NCBI GenBank assembly: GCA_000415185.1
Contig: KE351646.1
Coordinates: 217,357-270,539 of the forward strand
Source of the DNA: Enterococcus faecalis 13-SD-W-01
GTDB taxonomy: Bacteria; Bacillota; Bacilli; Lactobacillales; Enterococcaceae
DNA: 53,183 nucleotides
Direction: 5' to 3'
The notes beneath the pieces were generated by a model that saw only the letters and a list, made by a program, of their open reading frames with translations, ran no database searches and was not told where the DNA came from. Below are positions 10,608 to 24,264 of this stretch, one piece after another. The stretch's first letter is position 1. The number at the start of each line of letters is the position of its first letter. Made by a program: the position numbers and the translations under genes.

Positions 10608-12943
10608 CAAAAGAAACAATTAAAGAGAAAATTCTCTTCTTCATGGAAAGCGGCCGTAAAAAGAGTTTTTCAGTCGAAGAGATTGCAGAAGGCTTAGGCT
10701 TTCAAAAAAGTGAAGATTATAAATTATTAGTTCAGACGATTGCCCAGATGGAACGAGAAAACACACTTGTTTTCAATAAAAAAGGCAAAGTCAAGCTTCC
10801 AATGCGTCCTGTTTTATTAGAAGGGACCTTTCGAGCAAACGAACGCGGATTTGGCTTTGTGACGATCGATCCAGAAGAAGATGACATCTATATCCCGAAA
10901 GAAGCAACAGGCTATGCTTTAGATGGCGATACAGTTGCAGTAGATATCGTGTCGCCGGCAAATGCAGGCATGGACAAGGGAGCGGAAGGAAAAGTCGTTG
11001 AGATCCGCAAAAGAGGAACAACACAGTTAGCTGGAGAATTTGTTGCATATACAGATGAAGAAATCAAAGAAACGGATCTTTACGGAGTGGTTGTTCCAAA
11101 AGATCGAAAACTAGCGAAATTCAAAGTCTATGCAGCAGCAGAAGGTGTACGGCCAGCTGATGGCAGTATCGTCATGATCGAATTGACCCATTATCCAGAA
11201 AGCGGCTATGCAACGAGTATGGAAGGGATCGTCAAACAAGTGATCGGCCATAAAAATGATCCTGGTATGGATATTCTTTCCATCGTTGTATCAAATGGTA
11301 TCCCGACAAAATTCCCTGATGATGTATTGACCGAAGCAGACCAAGTACCTGATCAAATCGAAGAAAAAGATTTAGCAGGACGTAAAGATTTGCGTGACCA
11401 AATGATTGTTACGATCGATGGGGAAGACGCAAAAGATTTAGATGATGCCGTAACTGTCAAAAAATTAGCAAACGGAAATTATTTCTTAGGTGTGCATATC
11501 GCAGATGTTTCTTATTATGTCACACAAGGAAGCAAACTGGATCAAGAGGCGTATGAACGTGGAACGAGTGTCTATTTGACGGACCGTGTAATCCCGATGA
11601 TCCCGCAACGTTTATCCAATGGTATTTGTTCCTTGAATCCGCATGTTCCTCGTTTGACGATGAGTTGCGAGATGGAGATCGATAGCGAAGGAAATGTCGT
11701 TTCCTACGAGATTTTCCCAAGTGTGATCCAAACGACGGAACGAATGACCTATACAGCAGTGAATAAAATTTTGGAAGAAAAAGAGCCTGAAACAATGGAA
11801 CGCTATAAAAATTTAGTTCCTATGTTTGAAGAAATGGGCGAGCTCCATCATATTTTGGAAACGATGTGTATACGCCGAGGCGCGATTTCGTTTGAAGATA
11901 GAGAAGCAAAGATTTTGGTCAACGAATCTGGTCATCCTTTAGATATTTTAATGAGAGACCGCGGAGTAGGCGAGCGCTTGATCGAGTCCTTTATGCTGAT
12001 AGCCAACGAAACGGTAGCAAAACATCATAATCAGCAGCATTTGCCATTTATTTATCGAATCCATGAACAGCCAAAAGAAGAGAAAATGCAGCGCTTCTTT
12101 GATTTTGCTTCTGCTTTAGGCATTTTGGTCAAAGGAACAAAAGGAACGATCACGCCGAAAGATCTGCAGAAAGTCATCGAGGATGTGGAAGACAAACCTG
12201 AATCCGCTGTGATCAATACGATGCTTTTACGCAGTATGCAGCAAGCACGCTATTCAGAAGAAAATGCAGGGCACTATGGATTAGCAGCAAGCTATTATAC
12301 GCACTTTACTTCGCCGATCCGCCGCTATCCTGATTTGATCGTCCATCGTTTGATTCGTTCATACAGTGAAGACAAAAGTGAACAAAACCAAGAAAATTGG
12401 GCAGCAGCATTACCAGATATCGCTGATCACAGTTCAAAAATGGAACGCCGCGCAGTCGAAGCAGAACGTGAAGTAGATGCAATGAAGAAAGCCGAATATA
12501 TGATGGATAAAGTAGGCGAAGAATTTGATGGAATCATCAGCTCGGTCGTGAAATTCGGATTATTCATCGAATTGCCGAATACGATTGAAGGATTGATCCA
12601 CATCAATGAATTGAAACAAGATTATTTCCACTTTATCGAAAATCATTTAGCACTTGTCGGCGAACGAACTGGATTGACCTTCAAAATCGGTCAGAAAGTA
12701 CGAGTAAAAGTCACAAAAGCTGATCCCGATGAACGTGCAATCGATTTTGAACTAGTCTCAGCCGAAGAAGTGGCACAGTTAGAACGGCCGCGTGCAACAA
12801 ACAAAGGCAGAAGAAACACTAAAGAAAAGAAACGTCCAGCCGCACATTCTGCGAAAAACGAAACCAAAAACAAAAAACAGCCTAACAAGAAAAAAGGGAA
12901 AAAGCCTTTTTATAAAGGGATCAAAAAGAAGAAAAAGAAATAA
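10604..12943 (+). CDS. rnr: ribonuclease R
   Basis: RNase R is a 3'-5' hydrolytic exoribonuclease that degrades structured RNA and, with SmpB-tmRNA, faulty mRNAs. The 779 residues show an N-terminal winged helix (about 1-70), cold-shock OB folds (GTFRANERGFGFV), the RNB catalytic domain with the Asp cluster in DGEDAKDLDDAV, THFTSPIRRYPD in the active-site wall, an S1 domain (about 630-720) and a lysine-rich tail. The lysine-rich tail is typical of Firmicute RNase R. It starts on an ATGA overlap with est and is followed 21 bp later by smpB. Confidence 0.97.
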   Translation: MTKETIKEKILFFMESGRKKSFSVEEIAEGLGFQKSEDYKLLVQTIAQMERENTLVFNKKGKVKLPMRPVLLEGTFRANERGFGFVTIDPEEDDIYIPKEATGYALDGDTVAVDIVSPANAGMDKGAEGKVVEIRKRGTTQLAGEFVAYTDEEIKETDLYGVVVPKDRKLAKFKVYAAAEGVRPADGSIVMIELTHYPESGYATSMEGIVKQVIGHKNDPGMDILSIVVSNGIPTKFPDDVLTEADQVPDQIEEKDLAGRKDLRDQMIVTIDGEDAKDLDDAVTVKKLANGNYFLGVHIADVSYYVTQGSKLDQEAYERGTSVYLTDRVIPMIPQRLSNGICSLNPHVPRLTMSCEMEIDSEGNVVSYEIFPSVIQTTERMTYTAVNKILEEKEPETMERYKNLVPMFEEMGELHHILETMCIRRGAISFEDREAKILVNESGHPLDILMRDRGVGERLIESFMLIANETVAKHHNQQHLPFIYRIHEQPKEEKMQRFFDFASALGILVKGTKGTITPKDLQKVIEDVEDKPESAVINTMLLRSMQQARYSEENAGHYGLAASYYTHFTSPIRRYPDLIVHRLIRSYSEDKSEQNQENWAAALPDIADHSSKMERRAVEAEREVDAMKKAEYMMDKVGEEFDGIISSVVKFGLFIELPNTIEGLIHINELKQDYFHFIENHLALVGERTGLTFKIGQKVRVKVTKADPDERAIDFELVSAEEVAQLERPRATNKGRRNTKEKKRPAAHSAKNETKNKKQPNKKKGKKPFYKGIKKKKKK

Positions 12944-12964
12944 AAGAGTTGGAGGAACAAAAAC

Positions 12965-13429
12965 ATGCCAAAAGGCGAAGGAAAATTAATCGCCCAAAAT
13001 AAAAAAGCGCGTCATGATTATACGATCATCGACACGATGGAAGCTGGGATGGTCTTGCAGGGAACAGAAATCAAGTCCATCCGCAACAGCCGAATCAACT
13101 TGAAAGATGGGTTTGTCCGTGTACGAAACGGCGAAGCCTTCTTATCCAATGTGCATATCAGTCCTTATGAACAAGGAAACATCTTTAATCACGATCCTGT
13201 AAGAACGCGAAAACTGCTTCTTCATAAGAAACAAATCGCGCGTCTGACAGAAGAATTAAAAAATGCCGGTGTAACAGTCGTCCCGTTGAAAGTCTATTTG
13301 CGCAATGGTTATGCAAAAGTACTGATTGGGATTGCGAAAGGGAAAAAGAATTACGACAAGCGGGAAGATTTGAAACGCAAAGATATCAAACGTGAAATTG
13401 ATCGAACGTTAAAAAATTTCTCACGATAA
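12965..13429 (+). CDS. smpB: SsrA-binding protein SmpB
   Basis: SmpB binds tmRNA and brings it to stalled ribosomes for trans-translation. The 154-residue length and [17 protein letters not shown] near the start are diagnostic. GTEIKSIR, the KKYDKR-like element (here KKNYDKR) and the basic C-terminal tail ending in TLKNFSR complete the family pattern. GGAGG lies ten bases before the ATG. It sits directly behind rnr, its partner in non-stop mRNA decay. No ssrA gene is visible in the following intergenic region. Confidence 0.97.
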   Translation: MPKGEGKLIAQNKKARHDYTIIDTMEAGMVLQGTEIKSIRNSRINLKDGFVRVRNGEAFLSNVHISPYEQGNIFNHDPVRTRKLLLHKKQIARLTEELKNAGVTVVPLKVYLRNGYAKVLIGIAKGKKNYDKREDLKRKDIKREIDRTLKNFSR

Positions 13430-13612
13430 TTTCAATATCCTTTTTCGCATATTAGGTGCTTTTACTTTTACTTAGTGGTAAAATTTGTTAGCATTTAATC
13501 TGATAAAGCATGATTATAATAGGATTTTACCTTAAGATTTCCAATCAAAATCGTGCGTTGCATTACCTTTTTAGACTGAAAAAAGAAAATGTCCAAATTT
13601 CATGAAAATCTT

Positions 13613-13641
13613 TTGAAATTTTCTTTTTCTGGTGGTATGAT
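13613..13641 (+). promoter_or_regulatory. atp operon promoter
   Basis: TTGAAA (13613-13618), 17-bp spacer and TATGAT (13636-13641) with an upstream TGg form a strong extended -10 promoter about 95 bp before atpB. An inverted repeat (AAATTTCA 13595-13602, TGAAATTT 13614-13621) overlaps its -35. In the rest of the 307-bp gap after smpB I see an 8-bp inverted repeat, GGTAAAAT (13477-13484) and ATTTTACC (13524-13531), with a TATAAT at 13515-13520 between the arms, and no clear terminator for smpB. Confidence 0.65.
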
Positions 13642-13730
13642 ACGCAGTGGTTATGACTGAATCTTTTAGGAGAACCGAAATGCAGTTGATCGGAAAATCT
13701 TCCGATATCATTTCAAGGGAAAAGAGGTGA

Positions 13731-14456
<726 letters not shown>

Positions 14457-14481
14457 TGTCAATAAAAAAATCAATCAATGA

Positions 14482-14718
<237 letters not shown>

Positions 14719-14809
14719 TATGCTTAGTAATTTAGCAGAAACGTAAACAGATTCGTTACTGCTTTTTTACATGAAAACAGAAACACCTCATAGAAAGGAA
14801 GGCTAGCTT

Positions 14810-15334
14810 ATGCTGAATCAATTGGCTATTGCGGAAGTTGGCAATCCGATGTTAGGTAATATCATCGTTGTCAGCGGCTCATTTTTGATTTTAATGGTTC
14901 TATTAAAGCACTTTGCTTGGGGACCCATCAGCGATATTCTGAAAAAACGTGAAGATAAGATCGCCAATGATTTAGATTCTGCAGAACAATCTCGCGTGAA
15001 AGCAGCGAAATTGGAACAAGAACGCGAACAGCAAATGTTAGCATCTCGTTCTGATGCAGCTGATATCATCAAAAACGCGAAAGAAAGCGGAGAATTAAGC
15101 CGTCAAAATATTTTGAAAGAGACTCAAGAAGAAGTCGCTCGCTTGAAAACAAAAGCGCAGTCTGACATCAAACTTGAACGTGATACTGCGTTGAGCACTG
15201 TTAAAGACGACGTAGCAGATCTTTCTCTTCAAATTGCGGAAAAAATTCTGAATAAAGAATTATCTCCAGAAATGCATGAATCTTTAATCAACCAATATAT
15301 CGAAGGTCTAGGTTCTACAAATGAAACTAGATAA
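14810..15334 (+). CDS. atpF: F0F1 ATP synthase subunit b
   Basis: Subunit b is the peripheral stalk that holds F1 against F0. The 174-residue protein has one N-terminal transmembrane helix (about 18-38) followed by a long charged helix (WGPISDILKKREDKIANDL onward) that dimerises as a coiled coil. The ATG follows GAAAGGAAGG. Its 3' end overlaps atpH by 14 bp, indicating translational coupling. Confidence 0.96.
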   Translation: MLNQLAIAEVGNPMLGNIIVVSGSFLILMVLLKHFAWGPISDILKKREDKIANDLDSAEQSRVKAAKLEQEREQQMLASRSDAADIIKNAKESGELSRQNILKETQEEVARLKTKAQSDIKLERDTALSTVKDDVADLSLQIAEKILNKELSPEMHESLINQYIEGLGSTNETR

Positions 15335-15863
15335 ATATACAGTAGGAAGACGTTACGGAAAAGCTTTGTTTGAACTGGCGATCGATTCAAACAAAAGCGA
15401 GGAAGTCTACCAAGAACTGCTAAGCTTGCGTGCGATTTATCAAGAAGTTCCTGATTTAGGAAATGTCTTAAGTGATGTTCGTTTGGAAGGAAACGAAAAA
15501 CGTTCAATCATGGATAACTTAGTCAGCGGCTATGAAGGACTTGTGAAGAACTTTTTGGAAGTTGTCTTCAACTACAATCGGATGGACGATCTATTATTCA
15601 TGATCGATGAATATGAACGCCGTTACGATGAAGAAAATGGTTTGTTGCTAGGAACTGTGACAACAGCAGTACCGCTTACAGATGAACAAGCTGAAAAATT
15701 AGCGAATAATTTTGCAAAAACAATGAACTATCAAAAAGTCGAATTAACAAAAAAAATAGATTCTTCTATTATTGGTGGCGCAATTGTCGAAGCCAATCAT
15801 CGGGTGATCGATGGAAGTATCCGCACGCAGTTAGAAAACTTGCGTAATCAATTAAACAGATAG
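15321..15863 (+). CDS. atpH: F0F1 ATP synthase subunit delta
   Basis: Delta links the top of the F1 alpha/beta hexamer to the b stalk. The 180-residue protein begins KYTVGRRYGKALFELA and ends with the conserved IIGGAIVEANHRVIDGSIRTQLENL region. The start lies inside atpF (14-bp overlap) and the next gene starts 22 bp beyond its stop, so its amount probably depends on coupling with its neighbours. Confidence 0.96.
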   Translation: MKLDKYTVGRRYGKALFELAIDSNKSEEVYQELLSLRAIYQEVPDLGNVLSDVRLEGNEKRSIMDNLVSGYEGLVKNFLEVVFNYNRMDDLLFMIDEYERRYDEENGLLLGTVTTAVPLTDEQAEKLANNFAKTMNYQKVELTKKIDSSIIGGAIVEANHRVIDGSIRTQLENLRNQLNR

Positions 15864-15876
15864 TACAAAGAGGTAG

Positions 15877-17442
<1,566 letters not shown>

Positions 17443-17455
17443 TGAGGTGAGATGA

Positions 17456-19788
<2,333 letters not shown>

Positions 19789-19801
19789 AAAGGGGTGCCC
19801 C

Positions 19802-20224
19802 ATGGATCAATATTTAACAGTCAATGTGGTTACTCCCGACGGACTGGTCTATGATCACCACGCAGCCATTGTTGTCGCACGGACAACTGCCGGAGAAATC
19901 GGTATTTTGCCAAAACATGCGCCAATCATCGTTCCTCTAGTGATCGATGAAGTCCGCGTAAAACGTACCGACTCTGATACGCACGTGGACTGGATCGCTG
20001 TCAACGGCGGAATCATGGAAGTCCGTGATAACGTTGTTTCGATTATTGCTGATAGTGCTGAACGGGAACGAGATATCGATCTTTCTCGTGCAGAACGAGC
20101 AAAACAACGTGCGGAACGCCAAATCGAAGAAGCCAAACAAAAAGAAGATGTGGATGAATTGCGTCGTGCAACTGTTGCGTTGCATCGAGCAATCAACCGT
20201 ATCAAAGTTTCGAAACACTCTTAA
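19802..20224 (+). CDS. atpC: F0F1 ATP synthase subunit epsilon
   Basis: Epsilon sits on gamma and regulates rotation and ATP hydrolysis. The 140-residue protein has an N-terminal beta barrel with [15 protein letters not shown] and [10 protein letters not shown], and a charged C-terminal helical hairpin ([20 protein letters not shown]). It is the last atp gene, followed by a strong terminator. Confidence 0.96.
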   Translation: MDQYLTVNVVTPDGLVYDHHAAIVVARTTAGEIGILPKHAPIIVPLVIDEVRVKRTDSDTHVDWIAVNGGIMEVRDNVVSIIADSAERERDIDLSRAERAKQRAERQIEEAKQKEDVDELRRATVALHRAINRIKVSKHS

Positions 20225-20228
20225 AAAG

Positions 20229-20273
20229 TTTGCTGCTCAAACAAAAATCTGTTTGAGCAGCAGGCTTTTTTTA
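20229..20273 (+). terminator. intrinsic terminator of the atp operon
   Basis: TGCTGCTCAAAC (20231-20242) pairs perfectly with GTTTGAGCAGCA (20251-20262), and a T-rich tract follows. The further 160 bp to the next promoter contain only A/T-rich sequence with short hairpins. Confidence 0.9.
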
Positions 20274-20432
20274 TTGTCAAGAAAAATGGTTGTAATTTTG
20301 CTGGAAATGGTCTATTGTTTCCTCAGGCGATTAAAAATAACGATTTAAGAAAGAAAAAAAGCTGTGAAAACGCCTTAGTCAAGGTTTTTGATACCGTTTT
20401 AACCTTTTTAAGAGGCAAAAAGAATCAGTTAT

Positions 20433-20461
20433 TTTTCCTTTTTCTTAATATGTGGTATTAT
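20433..20461 (+). promoter_or_regulatory. candidate ywzB promoter
   Basis: An extended -10 TGgTATTAT (20453-20461) with a poor -35 (TTTTCC, 20433-20438) at 17-bp spacing. Confidence 0.5.
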
Positions 20462-20506
20462 CAATTTATTGAGATTATTCATTTTCTCTAAAGAAAGGAC
20501 GTTTTT

Positions 20507-20737
20507 ATGCAAGTTTATGGAATCGACGCAATTATACGAATCGTTAGTCATCTTGCGTTTATTTATCTCGCATTTTGGTCATTACGTTCTTTACGCGTAG
20601 AAGCATTTTTTAAATCGCTGCATACGACACAAGTCCGGATGGCAATCGTTCTATTTTCGATATTTTTAGGTTATACAGCGAGCTCTTTTTTTCTAGAGAT
20701 AATCGCGTTATGCAGAAACTTGTTTGTCAGCTTCTGA
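20507..20737 (+). CDS. ywzB: DUF1146 family membrane protein (YwzB-like)
   Basis: A 76-residue membrane protein of the DUF1146 family with no established biochemical role. Two hydrophobic segments are visible (about 12-26 and 45-63) around a basic loop with RSLRVEAFFK, the conserved family core. It stands between the atp operon and murA, the same position as ywzB in Bacillus subtilis, which is the main support for the name. AAAGGA lies seven bases before the ATG. It has its own candidate promoter, and murA has a separate one 30 bp downstream. Confidence 0.75.
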   Translation: MQVYGIDAIIRIVSHLAFIYLAFWSLRSLRVEAFFKSLHTTQVRMAIVLFSIFLGYTASSFFLEIIALCRNLFVSF

Positions 20738-20769
20738 TTTAAAAAAAGGTACTATTTTAAAAGTAAAGA

Positions 20770-20778
20770 TGATATAAT
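20770..20778 (+). promoter_or_regulatory. murA promoter (extended -10)
   Basis: TGaTATAAT is a perfect extended -10 54 bp before the murA ATG. No good -35 is seen, which extended -10 promoters can tolerate. Confidence 0.6.
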
Positions 20779-20831
20779 AGTAAAGATTGTGGGCATTTTT
20801 ATGCTCATTGGAATTTTTTGGGGGGAACAAC

Positions 20832-22133
20832 ATGGAAGAAATCATCGTGCAAGGCGGCAACCCTTTAAAGGGAACCGTAAAGATTGAAGGAGCTAAAAAC
20901 GCTGTATTACCGATTTTAGCTGCTAGTTTGTTGGCTGAAGAAGGTACTACGACATTGGACAATGTTCCGATCCTTTCTGATGTCTTCACAATGAACCAAG
21001 TTATTCGTCATTTGAACGTGGACATTGATTTTGACGAAACACAAAACCGAGTAACAATTGATGCATCTAGACAATTAGAAATAGAAGCACCATATGAATA
21101 TGTAAGCCAAATGAGAGCATCAATCGTAGTTATGGGTCCTTTATTGGCAAGAAACGGCCATGCAAAAGTAGCTATGCCTGGCGGATGCGCAATCGGCAAA
21201 CGACCTATTGATCTGCATTTAAAAGGATTCCAAGCTTTAGGCGCGAAAATCATCCAAAAAAATGGGTACATCGAAGCAATCGCAGATGAATTGAAAGGAA
21301 ATACGATCTATCTAGATTTCCCTAGCGTCGGCGCGACACAAAATATCATGATGGCAGCTGTTAAAGCTAAAGGAACAACGATCATTGAAAACGTTGCGCG
21401 TGAACCAGAAATCGTCGACTTAGCAAATATCTTGAACAAGATGGGTGCGAACGTTTATGGTGCTGGAACAGAAACAATGCGTATCGAAGGTGTCGATCAT
21501 CTTCATGCAGTGAAACATTCGATCGTTCAAGACAGAATCGAAGCAGGTACATTCATGGTCGCTGCGGCAATGACAGAAGGAAATGTATTGATTGCAGATG
21601 CTATTTCAGAACACAATCGTCCATTGATCTCAAAATTAGTGGAAATGGGTGCTGAAATCATTGAAGAAGAAAACGGCGTCCGCGTCATCGGACCTAAAAC
21701 AATCTTGCCTACTGATGTGAAAACAATGCCTCATCCTGGTTTCCCAACAGATATGCAAGCACAAATGACTGCGATCCAATTAGTGGCAAACGGTACAAGT
21801 GTCGTAACAGAAACTGTTTTCGAAAACCGATTCCAACATTTGGAAGAAATGCGCAGAATGAACGCACACATGAAAATCGATGGCAATATTGCTATTTTAG
21901 ATGGTACGCATGAATTGCAAGGAGCAGAAGTCTATGCAACAGATTTGCGTGCAGCAGCAGCACTTGTTTTAGCTGGTTTGAAAGCAAATGGAGTCACACG
22001 TGTACGCAATTTGAAATATTTAGATCGCGGCTATTATAATTTCCATATCAAACTGCAACAGCTTGGCGCAAACGTTGAACGTGTAGAAATCGACAAATCG
22101 CCAGCAGAACAAACTGCCCAAACTATCGCATAA
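20832..22133 (+). CDS. murA: UDP-N-acetylglucosamine 1-carboxyvinyltransferase
   Basis: MurA transfers enolpyruvate from PEP to UDP-GlcNAc, the first committed step of peptidoglycan synthesis and the fosfomycin target. The 433-residue protein starts [24 protein letters not shown]. The active-site cysteine is Cys119 in [11 protein letters not shown], so the residue alkylated by fosfomycin is present. The ATG at 20832 follows GGGGGAA; an in-frame ATG 15 codons upstream gives an atypical N-terminus. Firmicutes often have a second paralogue, murZ/murA2, not in this window. The 58-residue EpuA-like gene follows 12 bp downstream. Confidence 0.97.
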   Translation: MEEIIVQGGNPLKGTVKIEGAKNAVLPILAASLLAEEGTTTLDNVPILSDVFTMNQVIRHLNVDIDFDETQNRVTIDASRQLEIEAPYEYVSQMRASIVVMGPLLARNGHAKVAMPGGCAIGKRPIDLHLKGFQALGAKIIQKNGYIEAIADELKGNTIYLDFPSVGATQNIMMAAVKAKGTTIIENVAREPEIVDLANILNKMGANVYGAGTETMRIEGVDHLHAVKHSIVQDRIEAGTFMVAAAMTEGNVLIADAISEHNRPLISKLVEMGAEIIEEENGVRVIGPKTILPTDVKTMPHPGFPTDMQAQMTAIQLVANGTSVVTETVFENRFQHLEEMRRMNAHMKIDGNIAILDGTHELQGAEVYATDLRAAAALVLAGLKANGVTRVRNLKYLDRGYYNFHIKLQQLGANVERVEIDKSPAEQTAQTIA

Positions 22134-22145
22134 GGAAGTGTCCGA

Positions 22146-22322
22146 ATGAGCAACAGTCGATATATTTTGTTGACGTTGATGAAGATTTTGATTGTTCTCT
22201 TGTTGATTTTTATTTTATTTATCATCGGGACCATGATTGGATACGGAGTGATCGGCGGAGGGAATCCTTTTCGGGTTTTCCAACCAGATCTTTGGCTCCA
22301 TATCGTTGATTTCTTTAATTAA
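22146..22322 (+). CDS. epuA: EpuA-like small membrane protein (58 aa)
   Basis: A 58-residue protein with one strongly hydrophobic helix (about 7-30), then GYGVIGGGNPFRVF and a short tail ending PDLWLHIVDFFN. This matches the EpuA family, small membrane proteins behind murA in streptococci, often mis-titled DNA-directed RNA polymerase subunit beta. The function is unknown. The start ATG lies 12 bp after murA, and AAGGAAG overlapping the murA stop codon is its ribosome site, so it is probably translated from the murA mRNA. The family call rests on position, length and the glycine/NPF motif. Confidence 0.65.
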   Translation: MSNSRYILLTLMKILIVLLLIFILFIIGTMIGYGVIGGGNPFRVFQPDLWLHIVDFFN

Positions 22323-22334
22323 ATAGTTTTGTTT

Positions 22335-22411
22335 GAGAGGAGAGAAGTTTCCTCTCAACGCTCAGCTAAGTCGTGGAAAATAGATTATTTTTCACGATTT
22401 TTGCTTAGCTG
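22335..22411. other. two hairpins between epuA and yidD
   Basis: Hairpin 1: GAGAGGA (22335-22341) with TCCTCTC (22350-22356). Hairpin 2 is long: CAGCTAAG (22363-22370) with CTTAGCTG (22404-22411), continuing as TCGTGGAAAATA with TATTTTTCACGA around a 3-nt loop, with a 6-nt bulge on the 3' side. No long T run follows on the plus strand, so it does not look like a classic terminator. It may be a leader structure of yidD, an RNase III target or a small repeat element. Confidence 0.6.
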
Positions 22412-22461
22412 TTTATAAAGTCAATTGTTTTGTTACATAGCTATACTGAAAGAAGGATTTT

Positions 22462-22752
22462 ATGAAGAAGTTATTTATTTTATTAGTGAGAGGCTATCAG
22501 CGCTTTATTTCGCCTCTTTTTCCTCCTAGCTGCCGTTATTACCCGACATGCTCAAACTACACGATACAAGCCATTCAAGAGCATGGAGCGTTAAAAGGAG
22601 CTGTTATGGGAACTGCAAGGATCTTGAGATGCCATCCGTTTGTAAAAGGCGGGATCGACTATGTGCCGCTCCACTTTCAACTAACCAGAAATACGAAAGA
22701 CAAAGAACAGCCGAATTATCGTTATTATAAACAGAAAGGAAGTCATCAATGA
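22462..22752 (+). CDS. yidD: membrane protein insertion efficiency factor YidD
   Basis: YidD is a small membrane-associated protein that assists YidC-dependent insertion of membrane proteins. The 96-residue sequence has the family signature [24 protein letters not shown] and the later [11 protein letters not shown], with the conserved cysteines. The N-terminal amphipathic helix likely attaches it to the membrane. In many bacteria yidD lies next to yidC and rnpA; here it is elsewhere and overlaps a GNAT gene by ATGA. Confidence 0.95.
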   Translation: MKKLFILLVRGYQRFISPLFPPSCRYYPTCSNYTIQAIQEHGALKGAVMGTARILRCHPFVKGGIDYVPLHFQLTRNTKDKEQPNYRYYKQKGSHQ

Positions 22753-23198
22753 TTCAGCCGTTGGATAAAACTGATCTGCCATGGCCGCTTCTTTTGGACG
22801 CTGACCCTGATCTAGAAAAAGTAAAAAGTTACATCACTTCTAGCGAGGGGATCATTTGGAAAGAGGATCAAATGACGTTGGGCGTCCTTATTTATCAAAA
22901 TCAGCAAACACAATTTGAGATCATGAACGTAGCAGTGGCTCCAGCTGTACAAAGTCGTGGTATTGGCAGCAAACTGATCGACGCGGCCTTTACTCAAATG
23001 GCAGCTGAAAAAACGACACAAGAAAAAATCATCATTCGTACAGGCAGTATCACTTCAGCGGCACTTCATTTATATAAGAAAAAAGGATTCATAGAAATCG
23101 CGCGAGAAAAAGATTATTTTCTCAAAAATTATGCTGAACCAATCTACGAAGATGGTCGATTATTAAAAGATCAAGTAACTTTGGCTGTCAAACTTTAA
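22749..23198 (+). CDS. GNAT family N-acetyltransferase
   Basis: A 149-residue acetyltransferase of unknown substrate. The acetyl-CoA motif is [18 protein letters not shown] (Q/R-x-x-G-x-G/A type) near residue 63-80, preceded by the beta strand FEIMNVAV and followed by [12 protein letters not shown], the usual C-terminal GNAT element. Its start overlaps the yidD stop (ATGA), so the two are coupled. A terminator overlaps its last codons. Confidence 0.85.
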   Translation: MIQPLDKTDLPWPLLLDADPDLEKVKSYITSSEGIIWKEDQMTLGVLIYQNQQTQFEIMNVAVAPAVQSRGIGSKLIDAAFTQMAAEKTTQEKIIIRTGSITSAALHLYKKKGFIEIAREKDYFLKNYAEPIYEDGRLLKDQVTLAVKL

Positions 23199-23213
23199 AT
23201 GACAGTCTTTTTT
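23183..23213 (+). terminator. terminator overlapping the GNAT stop codon
   Basis: GGCTGTCA and TGACAGTC pair across the TAA, followed by six T. The left arm is inside the coding sequence. Confidence 0.65.
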
Positions 23214-23229
23214 ATTATTAGAAAAGAAA

Positions 23230-23258
23230 TTGCATGCGCTAACATTCTCGTTTAAAAT
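23230..23258 (+). promoter_or_regulatory. promoter of the ROK gene
   Basis: TTGCAT (23230-23235), 17-bp spacer and TAAAAT (23253-23258), 28 bp before the start codon. Confidence 0.6.
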
Positions 23259-23286
23259 AAATATATACATGAAAGTGGGGGATCAG

Positions 23287-24171
23287 ATGGGTATTTTAGT
23301 TTATGACTTTGGCGGTTCAGCTGTCAAATACGGTTATTGGAATGGACAGCGCTTAGAAAAGGTAGACCAATTTTCGACTTCTTCATCTTGGGAAGAAATG
23401 AAAGCAGATTTATATGATGTGTTTCTTGAAATGAAAAATCATGCGCCAATCGAAGGTGTCGGTATCAGTGCGCCAGGCGTCGTAAACAGTGAAAAACAAA
23501 TGATCGAAGGCATCAGTGCAATTCCATATATCCACAGATTCAATATCTTCAAAGAGCTGGAAACCTTATTCCAACTGCCTGTGACGATAGAAAATGACGC
23601 CAATTGCGCAGGAATGGCCGAATTTTATGAGGGTGCAGCAAAAGAGAACCAAGATGCGGCTTTTGTAGTGATTGGCACAGGAATCGGCGGTGCGCTGTTC
23701 ACAAAAGGACAACTGTCAAAAGGCGCCCATCTATATGGCGGCGAATTTGGTCTGATGTTTTTAGAAAACGATAAAACGTTCAGTGAGTTAGGAACAGCTG
23801 TTCAGATGGCTTTTCGTTACTGTGAACGAAAAGGTGTGGACAAAATGACTTACAGCGGGAAAGATGTCTTTCATTTGGCTGAAGAAGGTGATCCGATCGC
23901 GCAAGAAGAAGTCAGCGCCTTTTATGAGTATTTGACTAAAGGATTGTTCAGTATCCAGTTTTCTTTTGATCCAGAAGTCATTGTTTTAGGTGGGGGCGTC
24001 TCTGCCAAAGATGGTTTGCTTGATGAAATCAATCAGCGCATGGAAAGGCTGCTGGAGAAGTATGGATTATATGATTTTGTGCCCAAAATCGTTCTTTGCG
24101 ATTATCGAAATGATGCAAACCTTGTCGGCGCAGCGGCTAATTATTTTGCGCGGCAGCAAAGAGAGGTATAA
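23287..24171 (+). CDS. ROK family sugar kinase-like protein lacking the zinc motif
   Basis: ROK proteins are sugar kinases or sugar-responsive repressors with an actin-like ATPase fold. The 294-residue protein has the phosphate-1 loop VYDFGGSAVKYG, then GISAPG, the catalytic-base region ENDANCAGMAE, phosphate-2 GTGIGGALF and the late VLGGGVSA. It has no N-terminal DNA-binding domain, so a kinase is more likely than a repressor. The canonical Cys-rich zinc element (CxCGxxGCxE) that normally follows GxxGEIGH is absent; GGEFGLMFLENDKTFSELG stands there instead. The substrate is unknown; beta-glucoside or N-acetyl sugars are possible. I use the ATG at 23287 six bases after AGTGGGG. Confidence 0.82.
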   Translation: MGILVYDFGGSAVKYGYWNGQRLEKVDQFSTSSSWEEMKADLYDVFLEMKNHAPIEGVGISAPGVVNSEKQMIEGISAIPYIHRFNIFKELETLFQLPVTIENDANCAGMAEFYEGAAKENQDAAFVVIGTGIGGALFTKGQLSKGAHLYGGEFGLMFLENDKTFSELGTAVQMAFRYCERKGVDKMTYSGKDVFHLAEEGDPIAQEEVSAFYEYLTKGLFSIQFSFDPEVIVLGGGVSAKDGLLDEINQRMERLLEKYGLYDFVPKIVLCDYRNDANLVGAAANYFARQQREV

Positions 24172-24185
24172 TTTTTTTAAAGAAC

Positions 24186-24228
24186 AGATTTACTTCACAG
24201 CAAATCGCTTGTGAAGTATCTTTTTTTT
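24186..24228 (+). terminator. intrinsic terminator after the ROK gene
   Basis: AGATTTACTTCACAG pairs with CTTGTGAAGTATCT with small mismatches, then eight T. Confidence 0.8.
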
Positions 24229-24264
24229 ATCGAAATATGGTAAAATGAGCGGGAGGTGAATTTT

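Noticed and set aside
12792-12989. Alternative frame across the end of rnr and start of smpB
   Set aside because: It is the +1 shadow of the lysine-rich RNase R tail; no start signal.
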